Origin: Streptomyces sp. M92 | GTDB taxonomy: Bacteria > Actinomycetota > Actinomycetes > Streptomycetales > Streptomycetaceae | Direction: 5' to 3' | Length of the DNA: 64,000 nt | Assembly (NCBI RefSeq): GCF_028473745.1 | Contig: NZ_CP101137.1 | Location: forward strand, 3,286,001 to 3,350,000 | Part shown: in pieces, positions 28,983 to 40,400 of the stretch | How positions within the stretch are numbered: position 1 is the first letter of the stretch | How the letters are laid out: every line of letters begins with the position of its first letter | Made by a program: the position numbers and the translations under genes | Notes under the pieces: generated by a model | Told to the model about the DNA's origin: nothing | The model's input: only the letters and a program-made list of their open reading frames with translations | The model's database searches: none

Positions 28983-30521
28983 TCAGTCGGAGAAGTCCAC
29001 GCCCTGGGCAAGGGCCACCCGTCCCGAGTGGTTCACCGTGTTGGTCGCACGGCGCATGTAGGCGCGCCAGGCATCCGAACCGGACTCACGGCCGCCGCCG
29101 GTCTCCTTCTCGCCGCCGAACGCACCGCCGATCTCCGCCCCCGAGGTGCCGATGTTCACGTTGACGATCCCGCAGTCGGCGCCGTCGGCGGCCAGGAACC
29201 GCTCGGCCTCGCTGTGGTCGTTGGTGAAGATGCCGGACGACAGGCCCTGCGGCACGTCGTTGTGCAGCCGGATCGCCTCGCCGAGGTCGTTGTAGGTCAG
29301 GACGTACAGGACCGGCGCGAATGTCTCCTCTCGTACGACCGCGGTCTGTGCGGGCATCCTCACGAGGGCGGGCCGCACGTAGTAGGCGTCGTCCGCGGCC
29401 CGCGAGAGCCGGCGCTCGCCGCCTGCGCACAGGGTGCCGCCCTCCTCGACCGCACGGTCGAGAGCCCGCTGCATCCTGGTGTACGCGTCCTTGTTGATCA
29501 GTGGCCCGACGAGGGTGGAGTCCTGGAACGGGTCGCCGACCGGGAGCCGCCGGAAGGCGTCAGCGATCCGCTCGACCACGGTGTCGACGACGTCCTCGTG
29601 CACGATGAGCCGACGGAGCGTCGTGCACCGCTGGCCGGCCGTGCCCGCGGCGGCGAACACGGCGGCCTCCACGGTGAGGTCGAGGTCGGCCGACGGCGTC
29701 ACCACCGCGGCGTTGTTGCCACCCAGCTCCAGGATGCTGCGGCCGAACCGCGCCGCGACGCGAGGTCCCACCGCACGGCCCATCCGTGTCGAACCGGTCG
29801 CACTGATCAGGGGGACCAGGGGCGACTCCACCAGCCGTGCGCCGATCTCGGCGGCACCGAGGACGACCTGATTGAGGTGGGCCGGAGCACCGGACTCGGC
29901 GACGGCGCGGTCGAGCAGTGCGGTGCAGGCCAGCGCGGTCAGCGGGGTAACCTCGGACGGCTTCCACACGACGGTGTCACCACAGACCAGCGCCACAGCG
30001 GTGTTCCACGCCCAGACGGCGACCGGGAAGTTGAACGCGGTGATCGTGCCGACCACACCCAGCGGGTGCCACGTCTCCATCAGCCGGTGACCAGGGCGTT
30101 CCGAGGGCATGGTGCGTCCGTTGAGCTGCCGGGACAGACCGACCGCGAAATCGCAGATGTCGATCATCTCCTGCACTTCGCCCAGTGCCTCGGAGCGGAT
30201 CTTGCCGACCTCGACCGCCACCAGGTCGGCAAGGTCCTCCTTGTGCTCGGTCAGCAGCTCGCCGAGCCGCTTGACCAGAGCGCCGCGCACCGGGGCCGGC
30301 ACCGTGCGCCACCGGCGGAACGCGGTATGGGCGGCCTCGACCGCCCGGTCGACGTCGGTGACGCTGTCGGCCCGCAGGCCGAACAGGTGTCCGCCGGTGA
30401 CCGGCGTCCGCGCGGCCAGATCGTCGCCCTTGCGTCCGGCCAGGTCGACCCCGCACCGGGCCAGCGCGGTCTGCGCCCGGTCACGGATGACGTCGGTCTC
30501 GGTTACTGTCGTTGCGTTCAT
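28983..30521 (-). CDS. pcd: Piperideine-6-carboxylate dehydrogenase
   Basis: 512 residues, an antiquitin-type (ALDH7-like) NAD-dependent aldehyde dehydrogenase. TAFNFPVAVWAWN, the catalytic pair E265 (ILELGGNN) and C299 (GQRCTT) and the C-terminal FGGEKETGGGRESGSDAW are all present. It oxidises 1-piperideine-6-carboxylate (the cyclised semialdehyde from LAT) to L-alpha-aminoadipate, the first ACV residue. It is 12 bp after cefE and probably the third gene of cefD-cefE-pcd. A primary lysine-catabolic role is less likely given the neighbours. Confidence 0.93.
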   Translation of the reverse strand: MNATTVTETDVIRDRAQTALARCGVDLAGRKGDDLAARTPVTGGHLFGLRADSVTDVDRAVEAAHTAFRRWRTVPAPVRGALVKRLGELLTEHKEDLADLVAVEVGKIRSEALGEVQEMIDICDFAVGLSRQLNGRTMPSERPGHRLMETWHPLGVVGTITAFNFPVAVWAWNTAVALVCGDTVVWKPSEVTPLTALACTALLDRAVAESGAPAHLNQVVLGAAEIGARLVESPLVPLISATGSTRMGRAVGPRVAARFGRSILELGGNNAAVVTPSADLDLTVEAAVFAAAGTAGQRCTTLRRLIVHEDVVDTVVERIADAFRRLPVGDPFQDSTLVGPLINKDAYTRMQRALDRAVEEGGTLCAGGERRLSRAADDAYYVRPALVRMPAQTAVVREETFAPVLYVLTYNDLGEAIRLHNDVPQGLSSGIFTNDHSEAERFLAADGADCGIVNVNIGTSGAEIGGAFGGEKETGGGRESGSDAWRAYMRRATNTVNHSGRVALAQGVDFSD

Positions 30522-30533
30522 CGGCTGTCCACC

Positions 30534-31511
<978 letters not shown>

Positions 31512-32705
31512 CTAGGACGTCAGCTCCTTCAGAGCGTCCGCCAGTTCGTCGATCTCGGCCTCGGTGTTGTAGAAGTTCACCGAGACTCGAAGCAATGGCC
31601 CTTCCGGCCGTTCGGGCACGGCGACCTCGATCCGGAAGCGTTCCCACAGTTCCTGCCGCAGCCGGTCCGTCCCCGGCGTCCTCGGCAGCCGGAACGCGAC
31701 CATTCCGCCGGAGAGCTCCTCCGCGGCGGGGGTGGCGGGCTCCAGCCCCCGATCACCCGCCAGGCGTCGCCGCACATGGAAGGCCAGTTCACGTCGGCGT
31801 GCCCGGATCTCGGCGAGCCCGATGCCGGTCTGGAAGTCGATCGACTCCGGTATCGCCAGCCACGGGCAGATGTCCCGCGTGCCCTCGCATTCGAGTCTGC
31901 GCAGACGCGGGGTACTGCCGAACGAGTCCCGCTCGTCGAGCGGTCCGCCGCCGGGCGGTGGCTGGTACGCCCAGCTCACCTGGGTCGGCTCCAGCACGTC
32001 CTCGCTCCCCCGGCCCAGATACAGGAAGCCGGTTCCGGTCGGTGCCAGGAGCCATTTGTGACCGCTTCCCACATAGAAGTCGCAAGGGAGGCCGGCCAGG
32101 TTCAGGTCGACGAACGCCGGCGTGTGGGCCCCGTCGACCACGGTCACGATGTTCCGTCGGCGAGCCTCTTCGCACAACTCCCGTGCGGGCAGGACGAGTC
32201 CCGTCGTCGCCAGCACGTGGCTGAAGGCCAGGAGCCGGGTTCGCGGACCCATCGCCTCGACGGCGGCCGCCACGATCTCGTCGGGACCGGCGGGCAGGGC
32301 CGGCAGCCGGAACGTGCGCACCTCCAGACCCTGGCGCCGGGCCAGCCGCTCCCAGCACCATCGCACCGGGGTGTACTCGTGATCGGTCAGCAGAATCTCG
32401 CCGGGTGCGCTCGGCCGGAGTGAGGACGCCACCAGGTTGAGCGCACCGGTCACGTTGGTGGCCAGCGCCAGACGGCGCGGATCTGCGCCGAGCAGTCCGG
32501 CCAGACGCTCACGCGCGTTCCACAGCAGCGGAGGGACCTCGTGCAGGAGGAAGTCCATGGGAGCGCCGGCCAGGTGGGTGCGCAGCTCGGTGACGCGCTC
32601 GAAGGTCCTGCGGGGCAGTGGGCCGCCCGAACCGGTGTTGAGGTTGACGAAGGTGCGGTCGAGCATCATGTGGCCGCGGGCATGCTCCCAGTCGGCAACG
32701 CTCAT
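31512..32705 (-). CDS. cefD: Isopenicillin N epimerase
   Basis: 397 residues from the ATG at 32705, preceded by GGGGGAT. A class V aminotransferase-fold PLP enzyme: TGSGGPLPRRTF near the N-terminus, VVDGAHTPAFVDLNL (PLP aspartate) and GSGHKWLLAPTGTGF with the Schiff-base lysine K217. It converts isopenicillin N to penicillin N by inverting the L-aminoadipyl side chain. It leads the minus-strand set cefD-cefE-pcd, 42 bp before cefE, and is divergent from lat. An open frame extends upstream to 34415 but overlaps lat and has no family similarity. Confidence 0.95.
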   Translation of the reverse strand: MSVADWEHARGHMMLDRTFVNLNTGSGGPLPRRTFERVTELRTHLAGAPMDFLLHEVPPLLWNARERLAGLLGADPRRLALATNVTGALNLVASSLRPSAPGEILLTDHEYTPVRWCWERLARRQGLEVRTFRLPALPAGPDEIVAAAVEAMGPRTRLLAFSHVLATTGLVLPARELCEEARRRNIVTVVDGAHTPAFVDLNLAGLPCDFYVGSGHKWLLAPTGTGFLYLGRGSEDVLEPTQVSWAYQPPPGGGPLDERDSFGSTPRLRRLECEGTRDICPWLAIPESIDFQTGIGLAEIRARRRELAFHVRRRLAGDRGLEPATPAAEELSGGMVAFRLPRTPGTDRLRQELWERFRIEVAVPERPEGPLLRVSVNFYNTEAEIDELADALKELTS

Positions 32706-32820
32706 GTCGTGATCCCCCGGGAAATTCAGTAAATAGAGGAGCCCGCATTCGATCGGTGTGCAGCACGCTAGCACCCGTCGTGCCGTCTTCGACAGATACT
32801 CCGCCGTCGTTTCGAAATCG

Positions 32821-32876
32821 CGAAGAGGATCCGAAGAGGACTGGAAGAGGGTTCCAAGAGCAGCGCAGGGCAACAT
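32821..32876 (+). promoter_or_regulatory. SARP-type operator array and -10 hexamer upstream of lat
   Basis: Four direct heptamers lie at exact 11-bp spacing: CGAAGAG (32821), CGAAGAG (32832), GGAAGAG (32843) and CCAAGAG (32854). After a 10-bp gap comes CAACAT (32871-32876), a weak -10-like hexamer in the position used at SARP-activated promoters. The array points towards lat, 88 bp from its start. The rest of the 258-bp cefD-lat gap shows no equally clear array for cefD; a TAGCGT-type -10 on the minus strand is possible. The likely binder is the SARP at 60751-61536. Confidence 0.82.
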
Positions 32877-32963
32877 GTATTCCCGGGAAACCCTCGGGGC
32901 ACATGATGCCCGGACCGTGTTTGACCGTTCTGTCAAGTCGTGCCGCTCGTAGGAGTCTTCGCC

Positions 32964-34328
32964 ATGAATGCACATGAGCCTCGGTCCGACCTCGCCGCCT
33001 CGGGAACGTCCCCCCTGGCGGCACGTGAAGTGCACAGTACGCTTGCGCGTCACGTGCTTGTGGACGGCTACGACCTGGTGGTCGATCTTTCCGCGAGTTC
33101 GGGAAGCCGACTTGTCGACGCCGTCACGGGGACAAGTTATCTCGACCTTTTTTCCTTCTTCGCATCGGCGCCGCTCGGAATCAATCCGCCCTGCATTGTC
33201 GACGACCCGGAATTCTTGCGGGAACTTGGTGCGGCAGCTGTGAACAAGCCGTCCAACCCTGACATTTACTCGGTTCCCTACGCCAGGTTTGTCGATACCT
33301 TCGCCCGGGTGCTCGGAGACCCTCGGCTGCCGCATCTGTTCTTCGTGGACGGCGGGGCGCTCGCCGTGGAGAACGCGCTCAAGGTCGCGTTCGACTGGAA
33401 GGCGCAGAAGCTGGGCCTCGACGAGCGGGAGGTGGGCGATCTCCAGGTACTGCATCTCGAGCGGTCGTTCCACGGGCGCAGTGGCTACACCATGTCGCTG
33501 ACGAACACCGAGCCGGCGAAGACGGACAGGTTCCCCAAGTTCGCCTGGCCCCGCATCCCGGTACCCGCCCTGCGTCACCCCATGGCCGATCACTCCACCG
33601 CCAACCAGGACGCCGAACGGCGGGCGCTGGAGGCCGCGAGGGCGGCGTTCCGCGCAGCGGACGGCAAGATCGCCTGCTTCGTCGCGGAGCCGATCCAGGG
33701 CGAGGGCGGCGACAACCACCTCAGCGCCGGCTTCCTCCAGGCGATGCAGCGGCTCTGCCACGAGCACGACGCACTGTTCGTGCTCGACGAGGTCCAGAGC
33801 GGCTGCGGCCTCACCGGCACCGCGTGGGCCTACCAGCAGCTGGACGTGCAGCCCGACGTGGTGGCGTTCGGCAAGAAGACCCAGGTCTGCGGTGTCATGG
33901 CCGGTGGCCGTGTCGAGGAGGTCCCCGGCAACGTCTTCGCCGTCTCCTCCCGCATCAGCTCCACCTGGGGCGGCAACCTCGCCGACATGGTCCGGGCCAC
34001 TCGGATCCTGGAGACGATCGAGGGCACGCGGCTCCTGGACCAGGTCGTGCGCCACGGCACGTATCTCCTGGAGGGCCTGGCGTCCCTGGCCGCCAAGTAC
34101 CCCGAGTACTCCAACGCCCGCGGGCGGGGCCTGATGTGCGCGATCGACCTTCCGGATGCCGCGCGGCGTGACGACGTGCTGCGCCGCATGTACCAGGAAC
34201 ACCATGTCATCGCTCTGCCTTGCGGCGAGCGCAGCCTCAGGCTCCGCCCCGCGCTGACGATCAGCGAGAGCGAGATCGATCAGGCCCTTGACGCGCTGGC
34301 GCAGAGCGTCGAATCGCCGACCACCTGA
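32964..34328 (+). CDS. lat: L-lysine 6-aminotransferase
   Basis: 454 residues; ATG with AGGAG 8 bp upstream. A class III PLP aminotransferase: SASSGSRLVDAVTGTSYLDL, FFVDGGALAVENALKVAFDW, the PLP-Asp stretch VLDEVQSGCGLTG and the lysine pair K304/K305 in AFGKKTQ. It transfers the epsilon-amino group of L-lysine to 2-oxoglutarate, giving the semialdehyde that cyclises to piperideine-6-carboxylate. This is the committed step of aminoadipate supply in actinomycete cephamycin pathways and a marker gene for them. It heads the lat-pcbAB-pcbC unit. Confidence 0.96.
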   Translation: MNAHEPRSDLAASGTSPLAAREVHSTLARHVLVDGYDLVVDLSASSGSRLVDAVTGTSYLDLFSFFASAPLGINPPCIVDDPEFLRELGAAAVNKPSNPDIYSVPYARFVDTFARVLGDPRLPHLFFVDGGALAVENALKVAFDWKAQKLGLDEREVGDLQVLHLERSFHGRSGYTMSLTNTEPAKTDRFPKFAWPRIPVPALRHPMADHSTANQDAERRALEAARAAFRAADGKIACFVAEPIQGEGGDNHLSAGFLQAMQRLCHEHDALFVLDEVQSGCGLTGTAWAYQQLDVQPDVVAFGKKTQVCGVMAGGRVEEVPGNVFAVSSRISSTWGGNLADMVRATRILETIEGTRLLDQVVRHGTYLLEGLASLAAKYPEYSNARGRGLMCAIDLPDAARRDDVLRRMYQEHHVIALPCGERSLRLRPALTISESEIDQALDALAQSVESPTT

Positions 34329-34370
34329 TGCGGGCGGGGGCCTCCCCGTGGAGACCCCCGCCACCAGGTG
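34322..34370 (+). terminator. Long imperfect hairpin between lat and pcbAB
   Basis: Outer arms CACCTG (34322-34327) and CAGGTG (34365-34370), middle arms GGCGGGGG (34333-34340) and CCCCCGCC (34355-34362), and inner CTCC/GGAG pairing combine into one structure that starts inside the lat stop region. There is no T-run. It may limit readthrough into pcbAB or stabilise the lat message. Confidence 0.55.
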
Positions 34371-34442
34371 CTCGCACACTCCGGCAGCCGCGCCGGGCCG
34401 ACGGCGCGTTCGCACACTTCCTGTACGACGGAGAGCCCACGA

Positions 34443-37400
34443 ATGATGTCAGCACGGTACCCGAAGACCGCCGCGGACTGGACTACCCGCCTTGAGGGGA
34501 TGTCGAGCGAGCGCTGTGATCTGGAAATGCTCCTGAAGGACGAGTGGCGCAACAGGATCGCCGTGCGGGACGACGACCCCGACGTGCGCGCCACACGGAA
34601 GAGGGAACTGCTCGTCGAGGGGCAGGACTACGTCGCGCTGCGGGACGCACTGCGTGACCACGACGGGGTCTCGGTCGGCGCGTACGCCCTCGCCGCCCTG
34701 CACTGCGTCATGCGTGCCTACGGCCACGGGAACCGGACGGTCGCGGCCCTGATCGACGCCGTGCGGACGCCGGACCCGCGGCAGGCACGTGTCCTGCCGG
34801 TCGTGGTGGACCACGACCGGCAGGCCCGGCTCACCTGCCTCGCGGCCGTCGGAGAGCTCGACGACGCACTGAGTGACCCCGATGCCCGGATCAGTGGGCC
34901 GGAGCTGCTGGGCCGCGGCCACTTCGACGCCCTGCTCGTCCTCACCGACCGCGAAGTGGCGCTGAGGGACCTGCCCGCGTCCCCGCTCTGCCTCGTCGTC
35001 CGGGACGACGAGGCGGAGGGCTGCCTTCGATGGACACTGGCCTACGAGGGGATGCTGTTCGACGACACGACGATCGCCGGCGTCCTGGACGTCCTGGGTG
35101 AAGTGTTCGCCCAGTTCCTCAGCCGTCCCGACAGTCTCGTCGCCGACATCGAGCTGGTCTCCGGTGCGCAGCGGGAGCAGCTGCGCGAGTGGAACGACAC
35201 CGACGGAGAGTTCTTGTCGGGCAAGCGGCTCAACCACCTGGTCGAGGAGGCCGCCCGGCGATCACCCGACCGCCTTGCCGTCGTCTTCGGCGACACCCGC
35301 CTGACCTACCGGGAGGTCGACGAGCGGTCGAACCAGGTCGCGCACTGGCTGCTCGGCCCGCGGGCGGCGGTGCGGCCGGGGGAGCTGGTCGGGCTGTACC
35401 TCGACAAGAGCGACCTGGGGGTCCTCGCCACCCTCGGCATCTGGAAGTCGGGCGCCGCCTACGTTCCGATCGACCCGGCCTACCCGGACGACCGCGTGCG
35501 GTTCATCGTCGCCGACACCGGCCTGAGCCGTGTCATCACCAACCGCCACCACGTACAGCGGCTGACGGAGATACTGGGCCCTCGGCAACCGGCCGTGCGC
35601 GTCATCGGGATCGAGTCCGTGCTCGCCGAGCAGGACGCGGCCACGGACGCCGTCCGCCAGGCCCCGCGGCTGCCGGTGAGCAGCGGTGACCTGGCCTACG
35701 TCACGTACACGTCCGGCACCACGGGCACGCCCAACGGCGTACCCAAGTACCACGACAGCGTCGTGAACAGCATCGTGGACCTGTCCGAGCGGTACGATAT
35801 GCGCCGGCCCGGCGAGGAGCGCGTCGCCCTCTTCGCCTCGTACGTCTTCGAACCCCACCTGAGACAGACCCTGATCGCGCTCGCCAACGAGCAGACGCTG
35901 GTCGTCGTCCCGGACGAGGTCAGACTGGATCCCGACCGGTTCCCCGCGTACATCGAGCACCACGGGGTGACGTACCTCAACGCCACCGGTTCCGTCCTGC
36001 AGCACTTCGACCTGAGCCGCTGCCCGAGCCTCAAGAAGCTGCTGCTGGTGGGGGAGGAGCTCACGGCGGCAGGGCTCCGCCAGCTCCGAGAGAGGTTCTC
36101 CGGGCTCGTCGTCAACGAGTACGCCTTCACGGAGGCGGCCTTCGTCACCGCCGTCAAGGAGTTCCCGCCGGGCGTCGCGGAGCGCAAGGACCGCGGCCTC
36201 GGCCGGCCGGTGCGGAACGTCAAGTGGTACGTGCTGAGCCAGAACCTGAAGCAGCTGCCGATCGGGGCCATCGGTGAGCTGTACATCGGCGGAAGCGGTG
36301 TCGCGCCGGGCTATCTGAACCGGGACGACCTCACCGCCGAGCGGTTCAGGCCGAACCCGTTCGCCTCGGACCACGACGTGGCACGCGGGCTCAACAGCCG
36401 GATCTACCGGACCGGTGACCTGGCACGGATGCTGCCGTCCGGCGAGGTGGAGTTCCTCGGCCGTGCCGACTTCCAGCTGAAGCTGAACGGCGTCCGTGTC
36501 GAACCGGGCGAGATAGAGGCGCACGCGACCGAGTATCCCGGGGTCCGCACGTGCGTCGTCGTGGCCCGGCAAGGGGCCGGCGGGGCCCTGGACCGCCACC
36601 TCGTCGGGTACTACACCACCGACCCCTCGGCCCGGGTCACCGAGGGCGAGCTGCTGGCCTTCCTGGAGCAGCGGCTGATTCGGATCATGGTCCCGGCCCG
36701 CATGGTCCGCCTGGACACCATCCCGGTGAACGTCAACGGCAAGCCCGACCGGCGTGCCCTGCCCGAAGTGGACGTCGTCCGGCCCGGCGGGACGGCGGAG
36801 GCGACCGGGCAGGGCAGCCAGGGGCGGCGGGACGGAGGTGTCCTGGACGAGCTGCGCGAGATCTGGAGCACGGTCCTCGGTGTCCCGGCGTCACGGATCG
36901 GCGGCGACGACGACTTCTTCCGGCTCGGCGGTCAGAGCATCTCCTGCATCCTGCTCATCGCCCGGGTGCGCGAGCGGCTGGGCGTGTACGTCAGCGTCCA
37001 GGACGTGTTCGGCCTCAGAACGCTGGGCGCGCTCGCGCACCACCTGGGGCAGCGGCGGAACGAGGCACCGCGGCAGCCGTCGGCGGCCGTCGAGGAGCTG
37101 CCGGCCGAGGGCGAGTCCGTCAGGCTCGTGGCGAACGGCCTCCAGCAGGGCCTGCTCTACCACGCCCTCAAGCGCGGACACGGCGACGACGCATACGTCA
37201 TGCAGTCGGTGCATCGCTACCACTGCCGCATCCGTCCCGACCTGATGAGGGAGGCGTGGCAGCACGCCCGACGCAAGTACCCCACGCTGAGGCTGCGTTT
37301 CGAGTGGGGTGAGGAGCCCCTTCAGGTCGTCGACCACGACGACAAGCCCCACGACTGGCGATTCGTCGACCTCTCCGACGTGGTGGACCGCACCGAGCAG

Positions 37401-40400
37401 GACGCCCGCATCAAGGAGCTGCAGGAGCGCGACCGGACCGAGCCCTACGACCCGGCCGACAACCGGTTGTTCCGCGTCTATCTGATCAAGCAGCGCGAGG
37501 ACCTGTTCTCGCTGCTCTTCAGCTGTCACCACATCATCCTGGACGGGTGGAGTCTGCCCGTGCTCCACGACGACGTGCACCGCGTCTACCTGCGTCTGTT
37601 GCAAGGCGCCGAGATCGCCCCGGTGGTGGACAGCGCGTACATGGCGGCGCAACGGGACTGGGAGGCGCACCGGAACGACGACATCGAGTACTGGACGAGC
37701 CAGGTCGAACGCATCGACGTGCGCGGCGACTTCGCCGGTCTGGTCAAGGAGGAGATCCGGTACCAGGTCGCCCTGAGCGAGTACGACCACGTACGTGAGC
37801 ACCGGACGAGGAAGCTGCACCTCGGCGCGGAGGCCACCGACGCGCTCAAGGCGGTGTGCGCCGCCCAGCGGGTCACCCTGCACTCGGTGTTGCAGTTCGT
37901 GTGGCACAAGGTGCTGTACGCCATCGGCGGTGGCAACACGACGGTGGTCGGCACGATCGTGTCGGGCCGCAACCCCCACATCGACGGGATCGAGAACTCG
38001 GCCGGGCTGTTCATCAACACCCTGCCGCTGATCGTCAACCACGACGACCAGTCGGCGACGAGTGTCGGCACGGCCATCAGCGAGATCCAGGCCGCCGTGA
38101 ACACCATGACCGGCAAGAGCGCCGTGGAACTGGGCCGGCTGGAGACCGGCGACATGAAGCGCCGGCTGTTCGACACGCTGCTCGTGCTGGAGAACTACCC
38201 GCGGCTCCTGGACGAGGAGGAGGAGCGCGCACACCAGGAACAGCTGCGCTACGAGAAGGCGTACGACGCCGACAAGGTCGACTACCCCCTGGCCGTCGTG
38301 GCCCGCGAGGAGGGCGACGAACTGACGGTCGCCCTGTGGTACGCGGGCGAACTCTTCGACGACTCCGTCATCGACATGCTCCTGGAGGTGACCCGGACAC
38401 TCTTCGACCAGGTGACCGCGGACATCACCCAGGCCGTCGACCGGCTCGAACTCGTCTCGCCGGCCATGATCGAGCGCTTCGACCGCTGGAACCGCACGGA
38501 GCGCGCGTTCCCCGCCGACAAGACCCTCCACGCGGTGTTCGAGGAGGTGGTGGAGGCGTGGCCGGACGAGATCGCGGTGGTGTACGGCGAGAACCGGTTG
38601 ACCTATCGGGAGCTGAACGCGCGCGCCAACCAGCTGGCGCACTACGTGCGGTCCGTGGTTCCGCTGCGGCCGGGCGACCTGGTCGGTCTGGTGCTGGACA
38701 AGAACGAGCTGATGATCGTGGCGATCCTGGCGGTGTGGAAGGCCGGTGCGGCCTACGTGCCGATCGATCCGGGCTACCCCGACGAGCGGATCGCGTTCAT
38801 GCTGGAGGACACCCGGGCCGGTCTGGTGCTCACGGGTGAGGCGCACCGCGAGCGGCTGCACGCCCTGACGGGCCCGGCCGGGACCACGGTGCTCGACGTC
38901 GAACGACTGCCGATGGGGTACCGGTCGACCGAGAACCCGGTCACTTCGGTCACCAGTACCGACCTGGCCTACGCGATCTACACCTCCGGTACCACCGGCA
39001 GGCCCAAGGCGGTGCTCGTCGAGCACCAGGGCGTGGTCAACCTCCAGTTCTCCCTCGCGCAACTGTTCGGGCTGAGCAAGAGCGAGGGGGACGAGGCGTT
39101 CCTGTCGTTCTCCAACTACGTCTTCGACCACTTCGTCGAGCAGATGACCGACGCGCTGCTCAACGGTCAGAAGCTGGTGGTGCTCGACGACACGATGCGT
39201 ACGGACGCCGAGCGCCTCTACCGCTGCATCAACGACGAGAACGTCACCTACCTCTCCGGGACGCCGTCGGTCCTCTCCCTGTACGACTACACGACGACCA
39301 CGTCCCTGACCCGCATCGACGCCATCGGTGAGGACTTCACCGAGCCGGTTTTCAACCGGATCCGCGGCATGTTCCGTGGGACCATCATCAACGGGTACGG
39401 CCCCACGGAGATCTCGATCACGAGCCACAAGAGGCCTTACGAGCCGGGCGAGCGACGCGCCACCAAGAGCATCGGCCACCCCGTGGCCAACACCGCCGCC
39501 TACGTGCTCAACAAGTCGATGCAGCGCGTGCCGGTCGGCGGGATGGGTGAGCTGTTCATCGGCGGTGTCGGTGTCACCCGCGGGTACCTGGGCCGGGACG
39601 AGCTGACCGCGGACCGGTTCGTGGACAACCCGTTCCGGACGCCGCAGGAGCGGGAGGCGGGGTACAACGCGCGCCTGTACAAGACGGGCGACCTGGTCCG
39701 CTGGCTGCCCAACGGTGAGCTGGAGTGCCTGGGCCGTACCGACATGCAGGTCAAGATCCGTGGGCAGCGTGTCGAACTCGGCGAGGTCGAGACGGCCCTG
39801 TCCTCGTACCCGGGCGTGACCCGGGCGCTGGTGATCGCCCGCGAGCACCGGGCGTCGATGACCGGCGTGGCGCAGAAGTACCTCGTCGGCTTCTACGTCT
39901 GCGACCGGGAACTCGACGAGCAGGACGTCACGCGGTGGATGCGCCGGAAGCTGCCCGAAGCCGTCGTGCCCTCCCGCATCATCCGGATCACGGACATCCC
40001 GGTGACCCCCAGTGGGAAGCTCGACCCCCAGCGGCTGCCGGCCACGGACTTCGGCTCCGGCGAGGGGGCCGAGTACGTCCCGCCCTCCAACGACGTCGAG
40101 GTCAAGCTGTGCGGGATCTGGGCCACGGTGCTGGGCATCGCCGCGGACCGCGTCAGCGTGCGGGACGACTTCTTCGCCCTCGGCGGCGACAGCCTGCGCG
40201 CGATGGTGCTCGCACAGGCCATCACCACCGGCTTCGGCCGCGGCCTCGGCGTCGCGACCGTGCTCCAGCACACGACGCTTCAGGCGCAGGCCAAGCACAT
40301 CCGTGAGTCGGCCGCACGGGCCGACGACGGTTTCGCGGCATCCGCGACCGGGCGTGCCGCCGGCGCCGCGCACCCCCTGGTCTCGCTGGCCCAGGAGCGG

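Noticed and set aside
32706..32820. A mirror-image SARP array serving cefD on the minus strand
   Set aside because: Some heptamer-like words occur on the reverse strand, but their spacing and sequence are irregular compared with the lat and cmcI arrays.
31512..34415. Long cefD version extending upstream across lat
   Set aside because: The extra N-terminus is antisense to lat; the ATG at 32705 with a good ribosome binding site gives a full-length epimerase.
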